A stretch of 64,000 nt of DNA from Pempheris klunzingeri (GCF_042242105.1 NC_092016.1:9376501-9440500); one strand, 5' to 3'. Counted from the stretch's first letter, positions 46,031 to 61,000 are shown. Program-made: numbers and translations. The notes: generated by a model from the letters alone, not told the origin.

Positions 46031-49000
46031 GGTTTCAGACTTTTGTTGAGCAGGCCACGCCTCTGGTTTGCTGCAGCTCGGTGTGCAGTGTGACAGCGGC
46101 TTGCCTGAATTTATTTCAGTCGGGGACGAGAGAGAGAGAGAGAAACAAGGAGGAAGGAATAAGGCGGATATCGGTGCCCTCTCTTTCTCCCATGCAGTTT
46201 TGAGGAAGACGCCCCCTCCCTGCACCTGTTCTGCCTCGTCTTGTCGCCGTCTCGCCGGAGTTGAGCCTCTTGCGAGTGAGCGGACGTCGCTTCTCATTGT
46301 TAGATAGACGTTGTTTTGAGCATGACTTCGACGTACAACCTGGATTTCCACCCTTTGGCCGAAAGTCGGTTAATGACTTCGGGCGACACAATGTAAGTAA
46401 TCCGACTAATCGACCGCAGCTGCGTTCCCGTTTCTGTCTTTGTCAGCAACGCGAATATTTTGTGTGAGTGCTTTTTTCTTCACAGTTCTGGGCGAGTTGG
46501 GAGTTAAGCTAACGTTAGCTTCACTGCCAACGGGGATGCTAACGTTGCTAATCGCACGAACAGTGACGGTACGCTCACCTGGAGTTGAAGTAGTTTGTCT
46601 AACTAGGATAATAAGGGATGCTACCACAAGATAAGTCTGTTAAGTAATCGTGACACCACTCCCCAACCACGACATTATCAAGGCTAACAGATATTAAGTC
46701 GAAGTCACTGGAAAGAAAACGCAGTTTGCTAGCAACCATATCGGATACTGGGCGCGCTACAATAGTCAACTGACATGTGCTTCCGGAGACCACACGTTTC
46801 GGTATCAGTCCGGAAAAACAGCATCGATTTGACCTAAAAACAGCACCCAAGTGTATTTTCTGCCATAGTTTACTTGTACAAACACAACACCGTCTTTTGT
46901 TGTTCGGTGCTTTAGTTAGTTTACGTGTGCTGGATCGAAACGGTAGGTGTTAAAACATTTGAGTTATTAGCGGGTCAAAAGGGTGCGTTGAGTGGAGTCA
47001 ACTTGAGGTAAAGTTGGCTAATAATGTGTTAAGCTACCAACCTAATATCGGGATCTTTTTTTTTTTTTAGATTTATTGTTCAAGTCTGAACAGTGTGAGT
47101 GGGGCTTGTTTGTAGGCAGTACACGGGCTATCAGCTCGACTCTCCTGGCCCCCCTCCCCGACCCTCCCTGCTTGTCTGCTAGCCACCGAGCTAGCTAACA
47201 CCGTTAGCTCCAGCTCACATGCATTGGTCCCCCCGTCCATGTTGAATGTAGAGTGCTTACTTAACGGCACAAAACACGTGGTTTGCTACATTATTGAACC
47301 ATTAATGGGAATCTTGTGACAGGACATGCACACAAGGGAGAGAAGACATTCACAAGGCACGTATTATAACTCCCTCCTCTCGACATAACAGCTAATCCTG
47401 TTTGACAAAAACATTTTCAGAGCCCCAGCCTGCTTTTACAAGACTGTTTAAAATTTAAATGTTTGCACTTTCAAGAGTGCTATCTTTATTTTGCAGCTAA
47501 ATGGGCTTCGTCGTCTTGATTTCATGGTCGTGTACTTAAAGGAAACGATCAAACTTTTGTAACAGTGTTTCTTCAAGCCATTAAAGTAGTTTTCTCATTG
47601 AAGTGTGTTCAGTGAGGTTGGTATGAATGGCTGCAAAGTCAGTTTTTCATCTGTATTTTTGATCTTTGCCATTTAGTTTGTTCTCCTGACCATGAAACAA
47701 TTGAGTTAATAATTGGAAACTGGTTTGATAATCAATTAATGGTAAAATTTCAACCATAAATGCCAAACATTGTCTTGTTTCAACATATTAGATGCGAAGA
47801 TATGCTGCTTTCCTCTCTGATGTTACAGTACATCCTTTAGATTTATGAATGGTAGTTGGACAAAAGGAAGAATTTGAAGATGTGACCTTGGGTTTTAAAA
47901 GATTTTCACTATTTTCTAATGTTTTGTAGACCACACAGTTAGTCCACAAAAGAGACAGTAATTGGCTGATTAATTGTTAATGAAAACAATTTGTTGTAGC
48001 CCTACCTGTAATCCCAAATTGAGTTAAGGTTCTGAAAATTAACTGGTTTATATATAATGAATAGTTGGATGTTTTTAGGTACTGTTTCACACTTCTGTAG
48101 GATCTTTTTTTTTTTTTTTTTTAAATCTCATGTGGGACCTAAAGACAGTGAGGTGGTGATTAGGTATTGCCCAGCTGTATTTGATTGATTTATCCCTCTG
48201 ACTGTTGACAGTGAGAGTGACTATCAGGGCTTAAGCGTGATCCTTTGGCAGCCAACGCAGCCATAGTGCTATGTCAGTAAGCTAAGCGTCACAGTGATCC
48301 CTTTTGTTGTGGCCGGGGAGCTGTTGATCTGTGCGAAGTGTAGGATCTTGGCACTGGGTCTGGGGGCTACCCGGGCCAGCTGCTCTGTTCTCTCTGCTCA
48401 CTGTGAGGGTGCCGCTGCTGGTGGGAGAGTGCCATGCAGCCAGATGTTGAAAGCCAACTGTAGGAGGGCTCTGATCTGGCCTGTCAACCTGTTTCTCTGC
48501 TCCTGCTGCTAGCTTGGTGTGGCAATAATTACTAGGCTGATGTGGAGGTACGCGCACAGCCTTGGAACGCTCATAATCACGCCTCCCATGTCAGGTGGTG
48601 TGATCGAAGGTTGAGTAAGTTCCTCTGTAAGCTTTGCAAACAGATATTGCAGGACAGGATTACATAAAACCAGATGCACTCACCATGTCCATCAGATTGT
48701 CAGCACTGTCACTAGTTATTAAAGCCTACACTGGAGGTATGTTAAAGCAGCAAAGTAAGCAATGGTGTGTCTCAGCTTATGATGAAAATTGGATATCTAT
48801 TAGCATAATGTTTTCATGATTATGCACTCAGATCGGCATGCTTGTGAACTAGAAGTCAGTGTCCACATGTAATGGAATCAGCTGTTTGGTTTGAAAAAGT
48901 GCTTCTTGGGTGAATGGACAAGTCAAGAATAGCAGTAATGGATCGGACTGAGTGAGTGGACGTGACAACAAGAGAGCCTCTCTTTTAGATTAACGCCTTT

Positions 49001-52000
49001 TATGGAGCAGAAAGCTTCTGTGTTCAGTTGAAGGATGTGTCAGAAATGGCAAATCATTGACTATATAGTGTACTACATACATATCAGCCATTTTACCAGA
49101 GTTTTTAATTCTTGAATTCAATTGAATGTATGCATATTGTCCGCAAAAATTCCCAGCATAGAAATTGAAAAAGGCAATGTCCATAGCATGTACAGTACTT
49201 TCAGATGACAAACCATCAATGCCCTGTGTTTGTTACCTTTTGTGAGACGAAATTAAGTTAAGAAATCTCCAGTATCTCATTTTACTGCTCACTATATTTT
49301 TAACTACTTAGTGTCTAATAATATTGAAAGGAGTTAATGAGGAAGTGATTTCAGATGCAGCAGTAGAAAAATATGCAGTGTGTACAATCATAAACTGACA
49401 GCAAAAAATACATGTTTTGTAAGGGGAGTTTTGTATTAATTAAAGATATTCTGTTTCCTATCACAGGTTAGGATAATGGATGACTGAGAAAGTCAGAACA
49501 GTAAGCACACTCTGTCAAAGTAATCAACCATAATTGCTGCTTTTAGTGGGCTGTTTGTCTCTTGATTTGAGATGCATCGGTAACACTGCAGCCTGTTCCT
49601 GTGAGCTCCACCAGAAGATTTAAATTCATGCTCCACCTGAGACTAAAAGAGGTGTGAGCAGAGTTTATTTAGTGGATGTTTGACTGTTAGTTCGCACGAG
49701 CTTTACTTTAGCAACGTCATCCATAACCGCCAGGGACACTTGGTGTGATTATGGAGCTAATGGGGCGGGCCTTGTCATCAGATGCTGGCCGTCTGTTAAC
49801 ATTCGGCCTGTTCAGAGGCTGATTGAACATGTCTGTCTTCATCAGGGGAAATGCAGCAATGAAATCAGGCCATATTGAACTAAATTGGAGATAATGCAGA
49901 TGAAAAATATTTTAATAACTTCTCATTAGAGCCACAATGGGATGACTGAGCCCAGCCACTTGGTATAGAAACCAAAATAACACAGTCCTGCTGTTTCTGA
50001 TTCCTGGCCCAAAAGGGACATCCATCCCTGGTCGTCATCTTTTTTTTTTTTTTTTTTCTCAAGCCTGGACCACAACTCTGGGTGATTCTAGCTCAGGGGT
50101 CCGACAACAAAACCTTCTTCAAATCCTGCTGCTGTTTTCTGTGAGCAGTTTTTAAGTTACAACTTTAAGCCTGTCAGGAGGATATTTTTATACTCAGCTT
50201 GTGAAACTTTTTTCAACCTGTCAAAAAATATTCTGCCTCTTTTTGTAGTAGGCGAGAAAATAGATGGCGCTAGAAGGGAGGGTCTTTATGTGCTACTTGA
50301 CAGCTGTCAAAGATATTACCATGGCATTAGAGGCATTCTGTCTCAATGAATCAGCTTATAAGGCCATTGGTTTCCTGAAAGAAGAAGCAACTCATGATTT
50401 TTTTGAGGGTATTACTAGCAAACAGCTGTTTCAGTTGAATGATTTTCCTCTTTTCTCAGAAGCATTACGAATGTCCAAGTGAACTTTGACTTTTTCTATC
50501 CCCAGTAAAGCATGACAGCAGCATGCTGCCTGTTGCCAAAACAGCCCATGGCAAAGGAGTTTTAGTACATCACTCAAGATGACAGACTCGGCATCGTGTG
50601 TTGTTGCCCGGACTACTTTGATCAATATTTTAATTAAAGCACCATTGTAATAGTTTAATTGACATTGCAAAAACCAAATGACAATAATAAATAGCTAGTA
50701 AAGATGAAAAGGACTTTTACAAAAGGGGTTTTAATCGATGTGAGTGCCCACAAGTAATGGGCTGCAGTAAGGTTGCTTTCTATCAGCAGTGGTAACAAAA
50801 CAAAATCATGTGACGTGTTGTTGCCATGACCCCTGATGGTTTAGGGATGAGTAACGTCCAAACACACAATGCTGAGCTTTGAAAATCATGTGCATTACCA
50901 GGCAAATTGGCTGGCTTTCTATTATGGGCACGGCAAAGGTGTCGCTGGCATACTTTCCCGGTCAGAGCTCACCAACAGGACTGACACATGATCCAGATAA
51001 ATCACCTGTTTTTATGGGTGGTGCAGCAGTAAGCATGCAACTGTCATGGCTCTGGCTCTAAATGACTCGTCAGCTGCTGCGGGGCGTCTTGGAGCACCGT
51101 GAGCTGCCACATCGCAGGGCTGTTTGTGGAGGCTCGGTAAAAGTCTTCATCACTAGTGTTGGGGAACACTGCTGGGTGGAGCAGAGAGCAGAGCGGACAG
51201 TACTGACAGAATCATAGTGTTTCGTATTTTTGAGTAAACGCCCTTTATGAATAATGTGCCAACATTTTGATGAAAAGTTGCTTACATGGATAAAAGTAGA
51301 TAGTGGCCTTAGCTGTTGATCTAGTTTTGCTGGAACAGTCAAATAATTTCTTTGTAACTGAACGGCAGTGCAGGCTTTATTTTAAACATTTTAAAAGGTT
51401 GGTTCACTCAATAGTTTTCAGTTACTTCCAGCGGTATCAAGCCATGCAGACAGCATTGGTTGTATGTGCTCAAGTTTGGGATACAATGTCTGTCTTAAGA
51501 TTTATTGTCCAGGTTACATCACTGAGCCCACAGTTGTCACTGAAACTAGTTTCCATTGAAGAAATAACCCTATTGGGAAAGGAAAACTGTTGACAGTTTT
51601 CTTTATGGTGTACGCCAGCCTCTTTGTATTGGAATTGTGACGCTGCTGTTTTGACATTACATTAAACGACGTGACGCTCTAGTTCCACTGATTAGATAGT
51701 GCTTTATCTCAGTAGGTGCCACTTAAAACTGACAGACTGCCAGGTACTGATCCGTGTAGGAAGCTGTCACCTTTTGTGGTAGTTAAACTAACAGGTCTAG
51801 CAGACTTAGCTGATTGCTAAAGAAACAGTTTGCCATTTTGGGAAATGCACTTTTCTCACTGCCAGTGAAGCTAGACTCTTCCTTCTTGTAGGCACAATAC
51901 CTTCCTGGGCCTTTTAGAGCTGCAGAGATATGGATTTTGTAACCTTTTGGACAGAGCCAAACTGGCCGTCACTCCCATTTCCAGTCTTTGTGCTAAGCTA

Positions 52001-55000
52001 AGCTAACTGGCTGCTTGAAGAAGCTTCATATTTAACCTACAGATATGAGTTTTTTTTAATTGTCCTGTATCATCCTGCTCTTTTCTCTTTCCCTCCAGTT
52101 TCAACTCAAGCAGTCAATACAGCTTTCAGTGTGACGGTGCTTATTGTCTGCACTTGTACAATGTAGTCCTATGATGTAACAATACTGAGGCAGACAGTTT
52201 GAATCAATGATTTCCATTACTTGAATTACTCAGATCCCTTGAGTAATATAAATGTATGACATTTAGACATTTTTGCAGTAATTAAAACTGTCATTTTTGT
52301 GGGGGTGCGTAGCAAGGCCAAAGAATGTATATAATGGCGGTTTCTCTTCAACGGTCTCTTAAGCTGAAGAGACAATGCACAGCTGCAGGGGGCTCGAGAA
52401 TTTAATGAATGTTAAAAAGACGCTGTGTTTTCAAACGGGGCTGATTTTGAGCCTTCATGTTTTTGAATGCTGCAACACGAATCCAGTTTTTCAAGAGAGG
52501 GGTTTCTGTTTCTACAGCGGGATTTCATCTAAGGGCCCTCAGCAAAATGGCGTCAGAGTGCCACTGGCAAAACTGGATAAATGGTGTCACCCACCAGTGC
52601 TGTGGCCTTAGCAGACGTAGCCTCCGATGTGTCCCAAAGCATCTCTCTGACTTGGCCCATTGTGCTGTAGAGGAACGGTGAATAGTGTTCTCCAGCATGG
52701 GGGAACAATATGTGATTGTTCCCCTGCTGTGGTGAAGAAGCTGTAGGTTACTCTCTGTACCATCGCCAAAGCGCCTGAGGAGGAGATGCACCGCAAAATC
52801 TCTGTCTGCTAACCGGCGATTCTTGGAGGTTTAGAGCTCTGCAGTGCTGTATTCCTCTAGCTGTCGGAGCTAGTGAGAGGGGGGCACTCACCCTTTTTTT
52901 TTTTTTTTTTAGGTGGAGAGGCTTTTGTTTCAGTGGAGCTTTTTTTATGTTTCTGTGTCATCATTCGAGTGTATTGACAGCCTCCAGGAGAGAAAGCATT
53001 CATACTGAGGCCTAGAGTTGGATTTCAGAAGAACAAGAACTGAAGTGTGATTTGTTAGCATGTCATTTAAGTCCCTCAAGGAGTTTGGTGTTTCTGCAGA
53101 GCGGCTGGGCTCAATTTGTAAGAGATGGATGACTCGTGTCCAAAGGTCTGTGTGTAAAATAGTTTTTACATTAGTGTTTGTTTTTGTCTGTGTTGCTTTT
53201 ACAATGCTGTTTGGGGAATTTTGGTTCTGTGTGTGTGTGTGTGTGTGTCAGACTAGTATCCTTTGTACTGTAGTCTACGCTGTTTGTGTTGTACTTGTGA
53301 TCCATGGCCCTTTCTATATCCTCTGTGGTACTGCATTGTGTATTGGGGGTGAGGCTTGATTTCTCTGCCATGGCAGTGGCTCCGGCCCGATTCCTGGTTT
53401 CCAGCACCTCTACCCCTGTCAGGAAATGTTTGTGTACTTTATTTTGTGTGTGAGTGAGACAAAGGTGCGAAGTCGTAGTATGTTGGTGGGTATTGATTCC
53501 CTGAGGCTTGCCTCAAAGGAAAATGGCAAGATTTAGTATTTCAGTCATCCTCATCATTACGCTGCCATCCAGATTGTTACTCGATATGTCGTTGACTATG
53601 CATTACAGAGTTGTCCATTGTTGTAAACAATATATTAATTCAGCATCCGCCTCAGTGTACACATATTAAAGTCACATTGCAAAGGGTTTAATGCTCTATA
53701 AACTGTTCCTGCTCTTTGGTAGAAATTCTGAAATGCATTTTTTTTAAAAAATGAAGCAAAGCACATTATTTTTTCATAACTAATCTCAAAGACGGAGGCT
53801 GATCTATACAATAAACCACAACTCTGCACGATTTCACTGTGGTTTAGTGGTTAGTTTCTCACATACAGCCTGCCTGCACTGTGACGGTCACAATCATTCT
53901 CCAAGCAGGCAGATTCATTTAACAAACCGGTCTTTTTACAACTGTGAAAAATAATTGAGATTGATGTTGCATCAGCTATTTGGGTTTTAAAAAGGATAAT
54001 ATGGAGCTTTACTTACCTGTGTCTTTCTGTGGTTATTAAATTTAATAATTGCTGTTGCATTATCACATTGTTTTGATATCAAGGTATTGAGTCATTCCAT
54101 AATCCTTGTGTAAATATAACCACAGACTCAAAATTGAGAAAAATATTTTGTTTGTAGACCCTGGTATATTAATAACGGATTGTCTTGGTTTCTTTTAGCA
54201 ACGGTAACGGCAGTAAGATGAACGGGTCGCTGGAGCACTTGGACCAGCCAGACCCAGACTCCATCAAGATGTTTGTGGGACAGATCCCGCGCTCCTGGTC
54301 GGAAACGGAACTAAAGGAGCTTTTTGAGCCCTTCGGAGCTGTGCACCAGATCAACATCCTCCGTGATCGCACCCAGAATCCCCCTCAAAGCAAAGGTAAG
54401 ACCACAGCGGACGTCAATTGCCAAGGCTAGATATTTTCTAAATGTAGTATTCAGTGATTGGTGATCAGTTGGATTAACCGAATTAACATAAAATACACTG
54501 ATTACATTTAACAATCCATTATTTTGTACAGTTGCTTGCCTAATACCATTTCATATTATAGAAGAAAATGTGTTTTTTTAGTATTGTGCAACTTGTAAAG
54601 TGACGTTGCAATTTTTTACATTTTCCTCGAGTAAATTATTTTCTGTTAATTGCAGCCATAATAGATTGGCACATCTGCATATTTATGCGTTACCTTCCAG
54701 TAGCCAAAAGTACAGAGAAAATTGGAACATTATATGGCCACCGTTGTCCTCGACCTGTATTTACCTGCCTTCAAGTGGTCAAGCACAATACACAAGTCTG
54801 TTATTGCCACATCATCTACCATCACATTTTAGTGCAAACCCCTTAGGCAGTACACTGCAAAGCTTGTCCGCACACGCAATGCAGCCGTGTTTGTGCTTAC
54901 AGATGACATGATTCAAGTGTCTTTTGTTGCAGGGTAACATCTCTTTTCATTACTCTGCTTAATGGAATTATTTTTTTTCTTTTTACTTTGCCATGCTGGC

Positions 55001-58000
55001 TTAAAAGCAGCATTGTATGAAGGAGATGTTACTCAACTGCAATTTTCCATTAAAACGTGTATTGACGCGGTCATTTTAGAAATGGTGCTCGAGCTGAGCG
55101 ACTCAGTTTAAGTTACAATTAGAGGAGACGGTGAAGTGGAAGCATGCTGTCTGCAGAGAGCTGCAAAGTGCCACTGGAAGTGCTCATTCTCCCGTAACTA
55201 ACTGCAGGTGAATAAAGTAAACGACAGTTTCCCTGATGTAACTGTCCCTGGTTTACGACATCACCCAAATTTCAATTCCCTTGATGGTTGCATGTCTCGC
55301 TATGGTTAAAGGCACTAATCCACTCTCAGGTTTTAATGTGGTGGGACCCTGTTTGATGCTGGACCTGACATCTAAATGGAGCCTGTTTCGTGCTGCTTGT
55401 GGTTTCGTGGCCATACCATCCCAGACCAAGCACTCCAAAGCTTTTTGGCTGTCATTAAAGGTCTCCGTCACCTGTAGTATTTGTGTCCAGAACAATTGGT
55501 GTTATTCAGCCCCGATAAGTGACTGTTCCACTGATTAAGTCTGTAAAATTGTTGGTAGGGGTGGACTCGAGAGACAGTGCCGCCTGACTGGCTGCTCAGC
55601 TGAGTGAATCTGTGATTTCACCCATTTAGTGCAGTCTATCCTTATTTATTTATTTTTTTTGTCCCTTGCCTTTCTTCTTTTGCAAGTGAAAAACAAGCTG
55701 ACAACAATGCTGCTACTTGGAGACCGACGTCTTGCCTTTCTTCCATTTAGTCTCTCTCTCTGTCTTTTTTTATTCTCCAGCAAGCGTTCAAACGTCAGTC
55801 GTGCAGCAGTACATTACAAAGAAGAGCGTGATGACTGTCTTGTCACACAATATTTGTCTCAAGTCTGTTTCCTTTAACAGGTTAATAATATAAATTGCTT
55901 AATCTTCATGGAATGCCTATAAAGGAACATCTAGCACCTGATTTGGATCTCAATTTAGTTCCCAGGTCTCCTCACTTCACTGTGACTGTTTGGTCACAGA
56001 GGCATTAGTGTGTCTCCGCCATAACAACAACACACCCCGTCACCAGGACAGCACTTGATTCACATGATCTTTTTAAGATGTAAAGAAAGATGTACACACA
56101 TCTAACATTACCAGATAATCCTGAGTGTGTTCAACGGTATACTAGAAAATCTCCAGGGTGCTTATTATGCTGTGGCTACATAAATACAGCCAACACTGTG
56201 CAGTTCATTGGGAGTCTGAAGAGTTCAAAGCCCCCTTTTTTAAGCAGAATCCTCCCCTGTTCTGTGTGGAGTGTCAGCTGTGATGGCCTATTGACATGTT
56301 AATGCAATGTTAATGTATTCTAATAGATAATCTGGTCTGATCACAGCGGTCTTTGGCTCACCCAGCCTGTGTGAGGTGAATATGTTGCAGCAGCACCCCC
56401 ACGCCCATCAATTTCACTACCGTTGTCTTTTCCCAGTAGTCCTACTCTTACTGGGAGAAGTGGGGGCAGTTTTATCAAAGCACGACGGCCCGATGTTATC
56501 TGGCTCATGTTTATATGCATGGCAGATAATACACCCTTCTTGTGTCATCAATCTTGCTTTTGTTTGATTTTGTTCGTCGAAATTGTTGTAATCCCATTTC
56601 CATTTTCGGTTGTTTACTTTGCCATAGATCTATTGGGGAGCCATCAGATTTGCGTCCTTTTTTTTTTTTTTTTTTTTTTCTTTTTTAGGTCACGTCTACT
56701 GCAGGTCATGAAAAAATCATCTGATAACTATCACGCCTCTATGGATGGTTTATTTAGCTCCAGTAAATCGGAGGCAGGGCTAAGCAGCAGAGAAAGAGAG
56801 CGCTCAGCTGGTTGTGAGAGAGAAGAGAGCAGCTCGATGCATATTAGAGTTCAACAGCCCTCCCCGCGGCCTGGGAGCTCCAGTAACAGCATAATACACA
56901 CTATGTAGGTCAGAGACGCTGCAGTGCTCCACTTCCCCAGCCCAGTGAAACTGACAGGCTGGAACGCCACTGGCGGTCTGCTGGGACGGAAGGATGAGAG
57001 GCTTTTTTCCCTCCCCCGCTCTTCTTTTCTTCATCCCCCTCCCCCAACACCTCTCCTTCCATGATTCCTCTTCCTTGCTCTCACTCCAGCTCCCTCTTGT
57101 CTCTTTGTGCCATTTTCATGCCTCCTGTATGTATGTTTGTATGTGTTGAGGTGATTGGATTCTAATGTAATGCGGCACCACTCTATCTGATGTGTTCATG
57201 TGTTGGTACTGTGCCCTGACTCGCCCGGGCTGTGTTGACCTGCGGACTGTGCATCAGTGCCTCCTGACAGCAATCTAACCCCGTGGTCATCTCTATGTCC
57301 ATGTCACACAACAGCCCTCAACTATCTCATTACTCCAGTGTCCTCGCTGCAAGCTCCCTCAAGAGCTGTGTGCACCATCTAACAGTTGGTGCTAAGAATA
57401 TCCTGTCACATGTTGGAGACATGTGACAGGATATGTGTCTCTAACATGATGTGCAGTGAACATACTGTCATCCATTTAGCCTCTTTCCTGCTCTGCAGCA
57501 GTTGTGGTGTTACATTTACTGTCTGTATGCGCAGCCTTTTTAATGCTGTTTTTGTCTCCTTCCCCCCCGCCCATTGTTTGTCCCTGTTTTTCTCTCTGCA
57601 GGATGCTGTTTTGTAACTTTTTATACAAGAAAAGCTGCACTGGAGGCCCAGAATGCACTGCACAACATAAAGACCTTAAGTGGGGTGAGTAAGCACAGTA
57701 TGGGCTGCTTTTAGTTGCTTGAGCCCCTCTACATCCCCGGTGCAGGCTGTGAGCTGTGTGCTGGCCGATAATGAGCTCTCGGCTCACTGAACGCCTGTCT
57801 GGCCTGAGAAATCGCTCAGCCCTCACTATGCCCTAACACCACACCGAGGACTGCCCTGAACCTCAACACACTGAATTGATAAACCAGCCGACCCAGCACA
57901 CGTACACACATGTAGGTATCAGGTAAAGTGTGCTTGACCAGGCAGCAGGTTATTCACTGAGGCACAGGCCCTGATCGCCACAAAGTGGAACAAATTATTA

Positions 58001-61000
58001 ATGCTTGTCTTCATGAATCATTGACGCACATCTACATTTTTATTTCCCAAAGTTGGATGAATAAAAGAAGGCAAGTTGAAGTCTTTTTAACAATACTGCC
58101 TCGTGAGTGTGGTCTCGTAATTCCTTACCTGATTTATCTAGAGAGATTAAAGCCCAGTCAACTGGCTTAAGTGCAATTGCTTGTTAAACCACAACAAATC
58201 TGCCCTGCCAATACGCCGTTTTAAGTCACTCTCCTTCCAATCAGTTAAATCCATACCAAACAACTCCAGCTGTCAATTAAATCAATAGCCCACTCTATTG
58301 GAAAAGGAGCCACTGTCGGTGAGCTTACAGGTAAATATTGAACGGAGTTGATAAATGAGTGTAGCAGGCAGAGTATACAGGCCCAGCTCTCTTCAGTGGA
58401 GGACTATCAATCAGCCAGACATTTCAAATAAAGTGTGGTCTAACAGCTCAGCTCTCAAATCCCAATACTTGGTCATACTATTACTGGCATCGACTGCAGG
58501 TGACTGAGTTTAGTTTGTGTGAGCTTGTTTCCCTGTTCCTGTTTTCTCCCTTCTGTGCCTCCCTCTCCTTGGTCAGTGACGCTAGCCAGTACCCATACTG
58601 AGCAGGCCATCTGTCTGCTTCTCTTTAGTGCTTGTAAAAAAAACAAACCCACCACTTTTCATAAGTACAACCTGCTCAGACATCTTACAGCTCGATATAT
58701 TTCCCCTCTTTCACGTCACATGGCAGGTAAATGTGCTAAAAATATACTCGCTTGAAGTTCTGTGTCGCCTTGGACCAAAGTGCTCATTAAATGGCATGAA
58801 ATGACAGATCCTAAATCAGTTGTTCTCCATCCTCTTTCTCACATAATGAACACAGCTCAGGAAAGTGCATCATGTTCAGAAATGTCAGGCTGACTCAAAT
58901 GAGATTTTTCACAGCTCAGATTTGCCACACCTTGTTCTGTATGTGATATAATGGTGTAACGACTAAAGCTGTGTGTTTATAGCTATATAGACTAAACTAA
59001 AGCTCTCTGTGCATTTGAAAGCAGTACAGAACTGGCTTGCCTGTCAACCATCTCTGTAAAATTGTTCTGTAGCAGATGAGGGATGTTGACAAGAAGGATC
59101 GATATGTTCAATCACAAGTCTACAATACAGTGAGAAGTGAAATTGGATACTGGAGAATTTGATCCCGCCATCAACTTGTATACACTTCCTCCTGAATTCT
59201 GGCAGTGGCAAGGGTTGATTGCCTCTTGTTTTGTTCTCTCACTCTGAGACTGAGAGAAATGCTTGAAACATTTTTTGAGGGAGGGGGGTGTGAAGATATG
59301 AGACCCTTGTGAAGGGAGATAATAAGGTCAAGCATCTGCATCGTTTATACCAGTGACAGGTGCAGTTTTAACCATTTCTCTACCCTTTTTTTCCCCCAGA
59401 TGCATCATCCTATCCAGATGAAACCCGCTGACAGTGAGAAAACAAGTGGTAAGTGGATTCATGCGAGTGACACTAACTACCTGATTGGAGGGTACAGAGA
59501 TGTCTGAGGAAAAACATTAGAAGAGCAAGATTTAGCCAAGAGAAATGTGTGAGATTTTAAAATAAGGCGGAGGCAGTTTGTCTCCATTTGATGTCAAAAT
59601 GATGGCCATGTGCAGCAATGTACAATTTCTATATATTGTCAGGGGTTAGGAGGATTACGGGCTTAAAAAGGCACCAAGGGAAGAAGCGTAGAGCAGGTAC
59701 TGGGGATCAAGAGGAGAGCACAGATGGATGATACAGTCATCTGTCTAGAGAAGTAGACACTGAGGGAAACAAAGCTGCAAGTTGCAGAGATATGTACAAG
59801 AGGCTGGCACTTTTAGCATGAGCCCAAAATCGTGGCAGCATGTCATGGAAGAGAGCTTGAACAAGAGGTGCATGATTTAATGTCTGATGTAACTGCCGTT
59901 TTCATAGCTCCATAATTGTTTAACTGAATAGCTGTTCCCTTTTCTTCATTCTGCAGCGGTAGAAGACAGAAAGCTCTTCATCGGAATGGTTTCAAAGAAG
60001 TACGGCGAGAACGAGATCAGAATGATGTTCTCATCTTTCGGACAGATCGAAGAGTGCCGAATTCTCCGGGGACCAGATGGTCAGAGCAGAGGTAGGTGTG
60101 CTTTCAGCATAGGCACAGTGTTCTCGGCCTCACAGCAGGCACCTTCGGCATAGCCGAGTACATATTCTCATCAAGTATTCATACAGGCCCCTCCCTACTT
60201 CTTCATTTCAACCCCCTCTGCCCCCAAATCAAGTGCTATTCACCTCCAGTGGCACCCATTCCATCCCCATAGCCTATGCTATCGTCACTGGTACACTCAG
60301 CCTCCACATCTCACAGTGAAGGGCCACTGCACTCGCTGTCCGGCACAATGGCCCGTCGCCTTGGCAACCGCTGGCTGCTGGTGTTCGTGGGCTCAGCTGG
60401 CAGGCGGCTCGGCTCAGCTCAGCTCCTCCTTTACCGCCTCCTTCATCACACTCTACAAAGGCTGGAATTAGCCTGTCGTTGCATCTCCTACATAGCTCTC
60501 GACTGCATAAAGCCTCCGTTATAGCTAGCAGCGCGAGGCTCTCATTTTGATATGTATGATTAAACCTCATAGCAGAGACACTTGGCCATGAATTTCTGCT
60601 CTTTTTTTCTAGTAAACGTACTCAGTGTAACCACAATTTGAAATGGACCGTAATACCCTTTGATGTTTGCAGATCTTACATATTTTAGCAGATCAAAGCC
60701 TTTCAGTGTGTATTTATGTGTGCATTTTATGTGTATATAATCACGTTGACTGTTTCACCATGACACCACATAGTCAAGCCTCTTTGGGTGGCAATTTAAT
60801 CTGTCGATCACTGTGCTCATGTGACACGTGTTACTGTTCTCCTTGTTGTGTTCTTTCTCCGTGTGCTAACCAGTGAGGGTGGTTCTGTGTGCTTGGGAGT
60901 TGCCATTCTCTGTACTGTAATGTGTTTTTTTGGGGTTCATAACGAGTTGTCCAAACCTTTTGTCTTGTTTTGTTTCTTCTTGTCCCTCCCTCCCTCTCCC

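Larger units (their letters stand above)
46393..54198 (+). other. celf2 intron before exon 2
   Basis: 7.8-kb intron. Holds a repeat copy (51820-52051), a (GT)n tract (53228-53248), and T-runs near 47059, 48106, 50041 and 52892. No other exon recognised. Confidence 0.6.

Noticed and set aside
45938-46351. Minus-strand open frame with a poly-Leu run
   Set aside because: The Leu run is the antisense of the CAG tract; the frame overlaps the celf2 exon 1b promoter and shows no signal-peptide or family logic.
56423-56908. Open frame with a poly-Phe run in celf2 intron 2
   Set aside because: The Phe run is a T tract. Exons 2 and 3 join exactly without it and no donor fits at its end.
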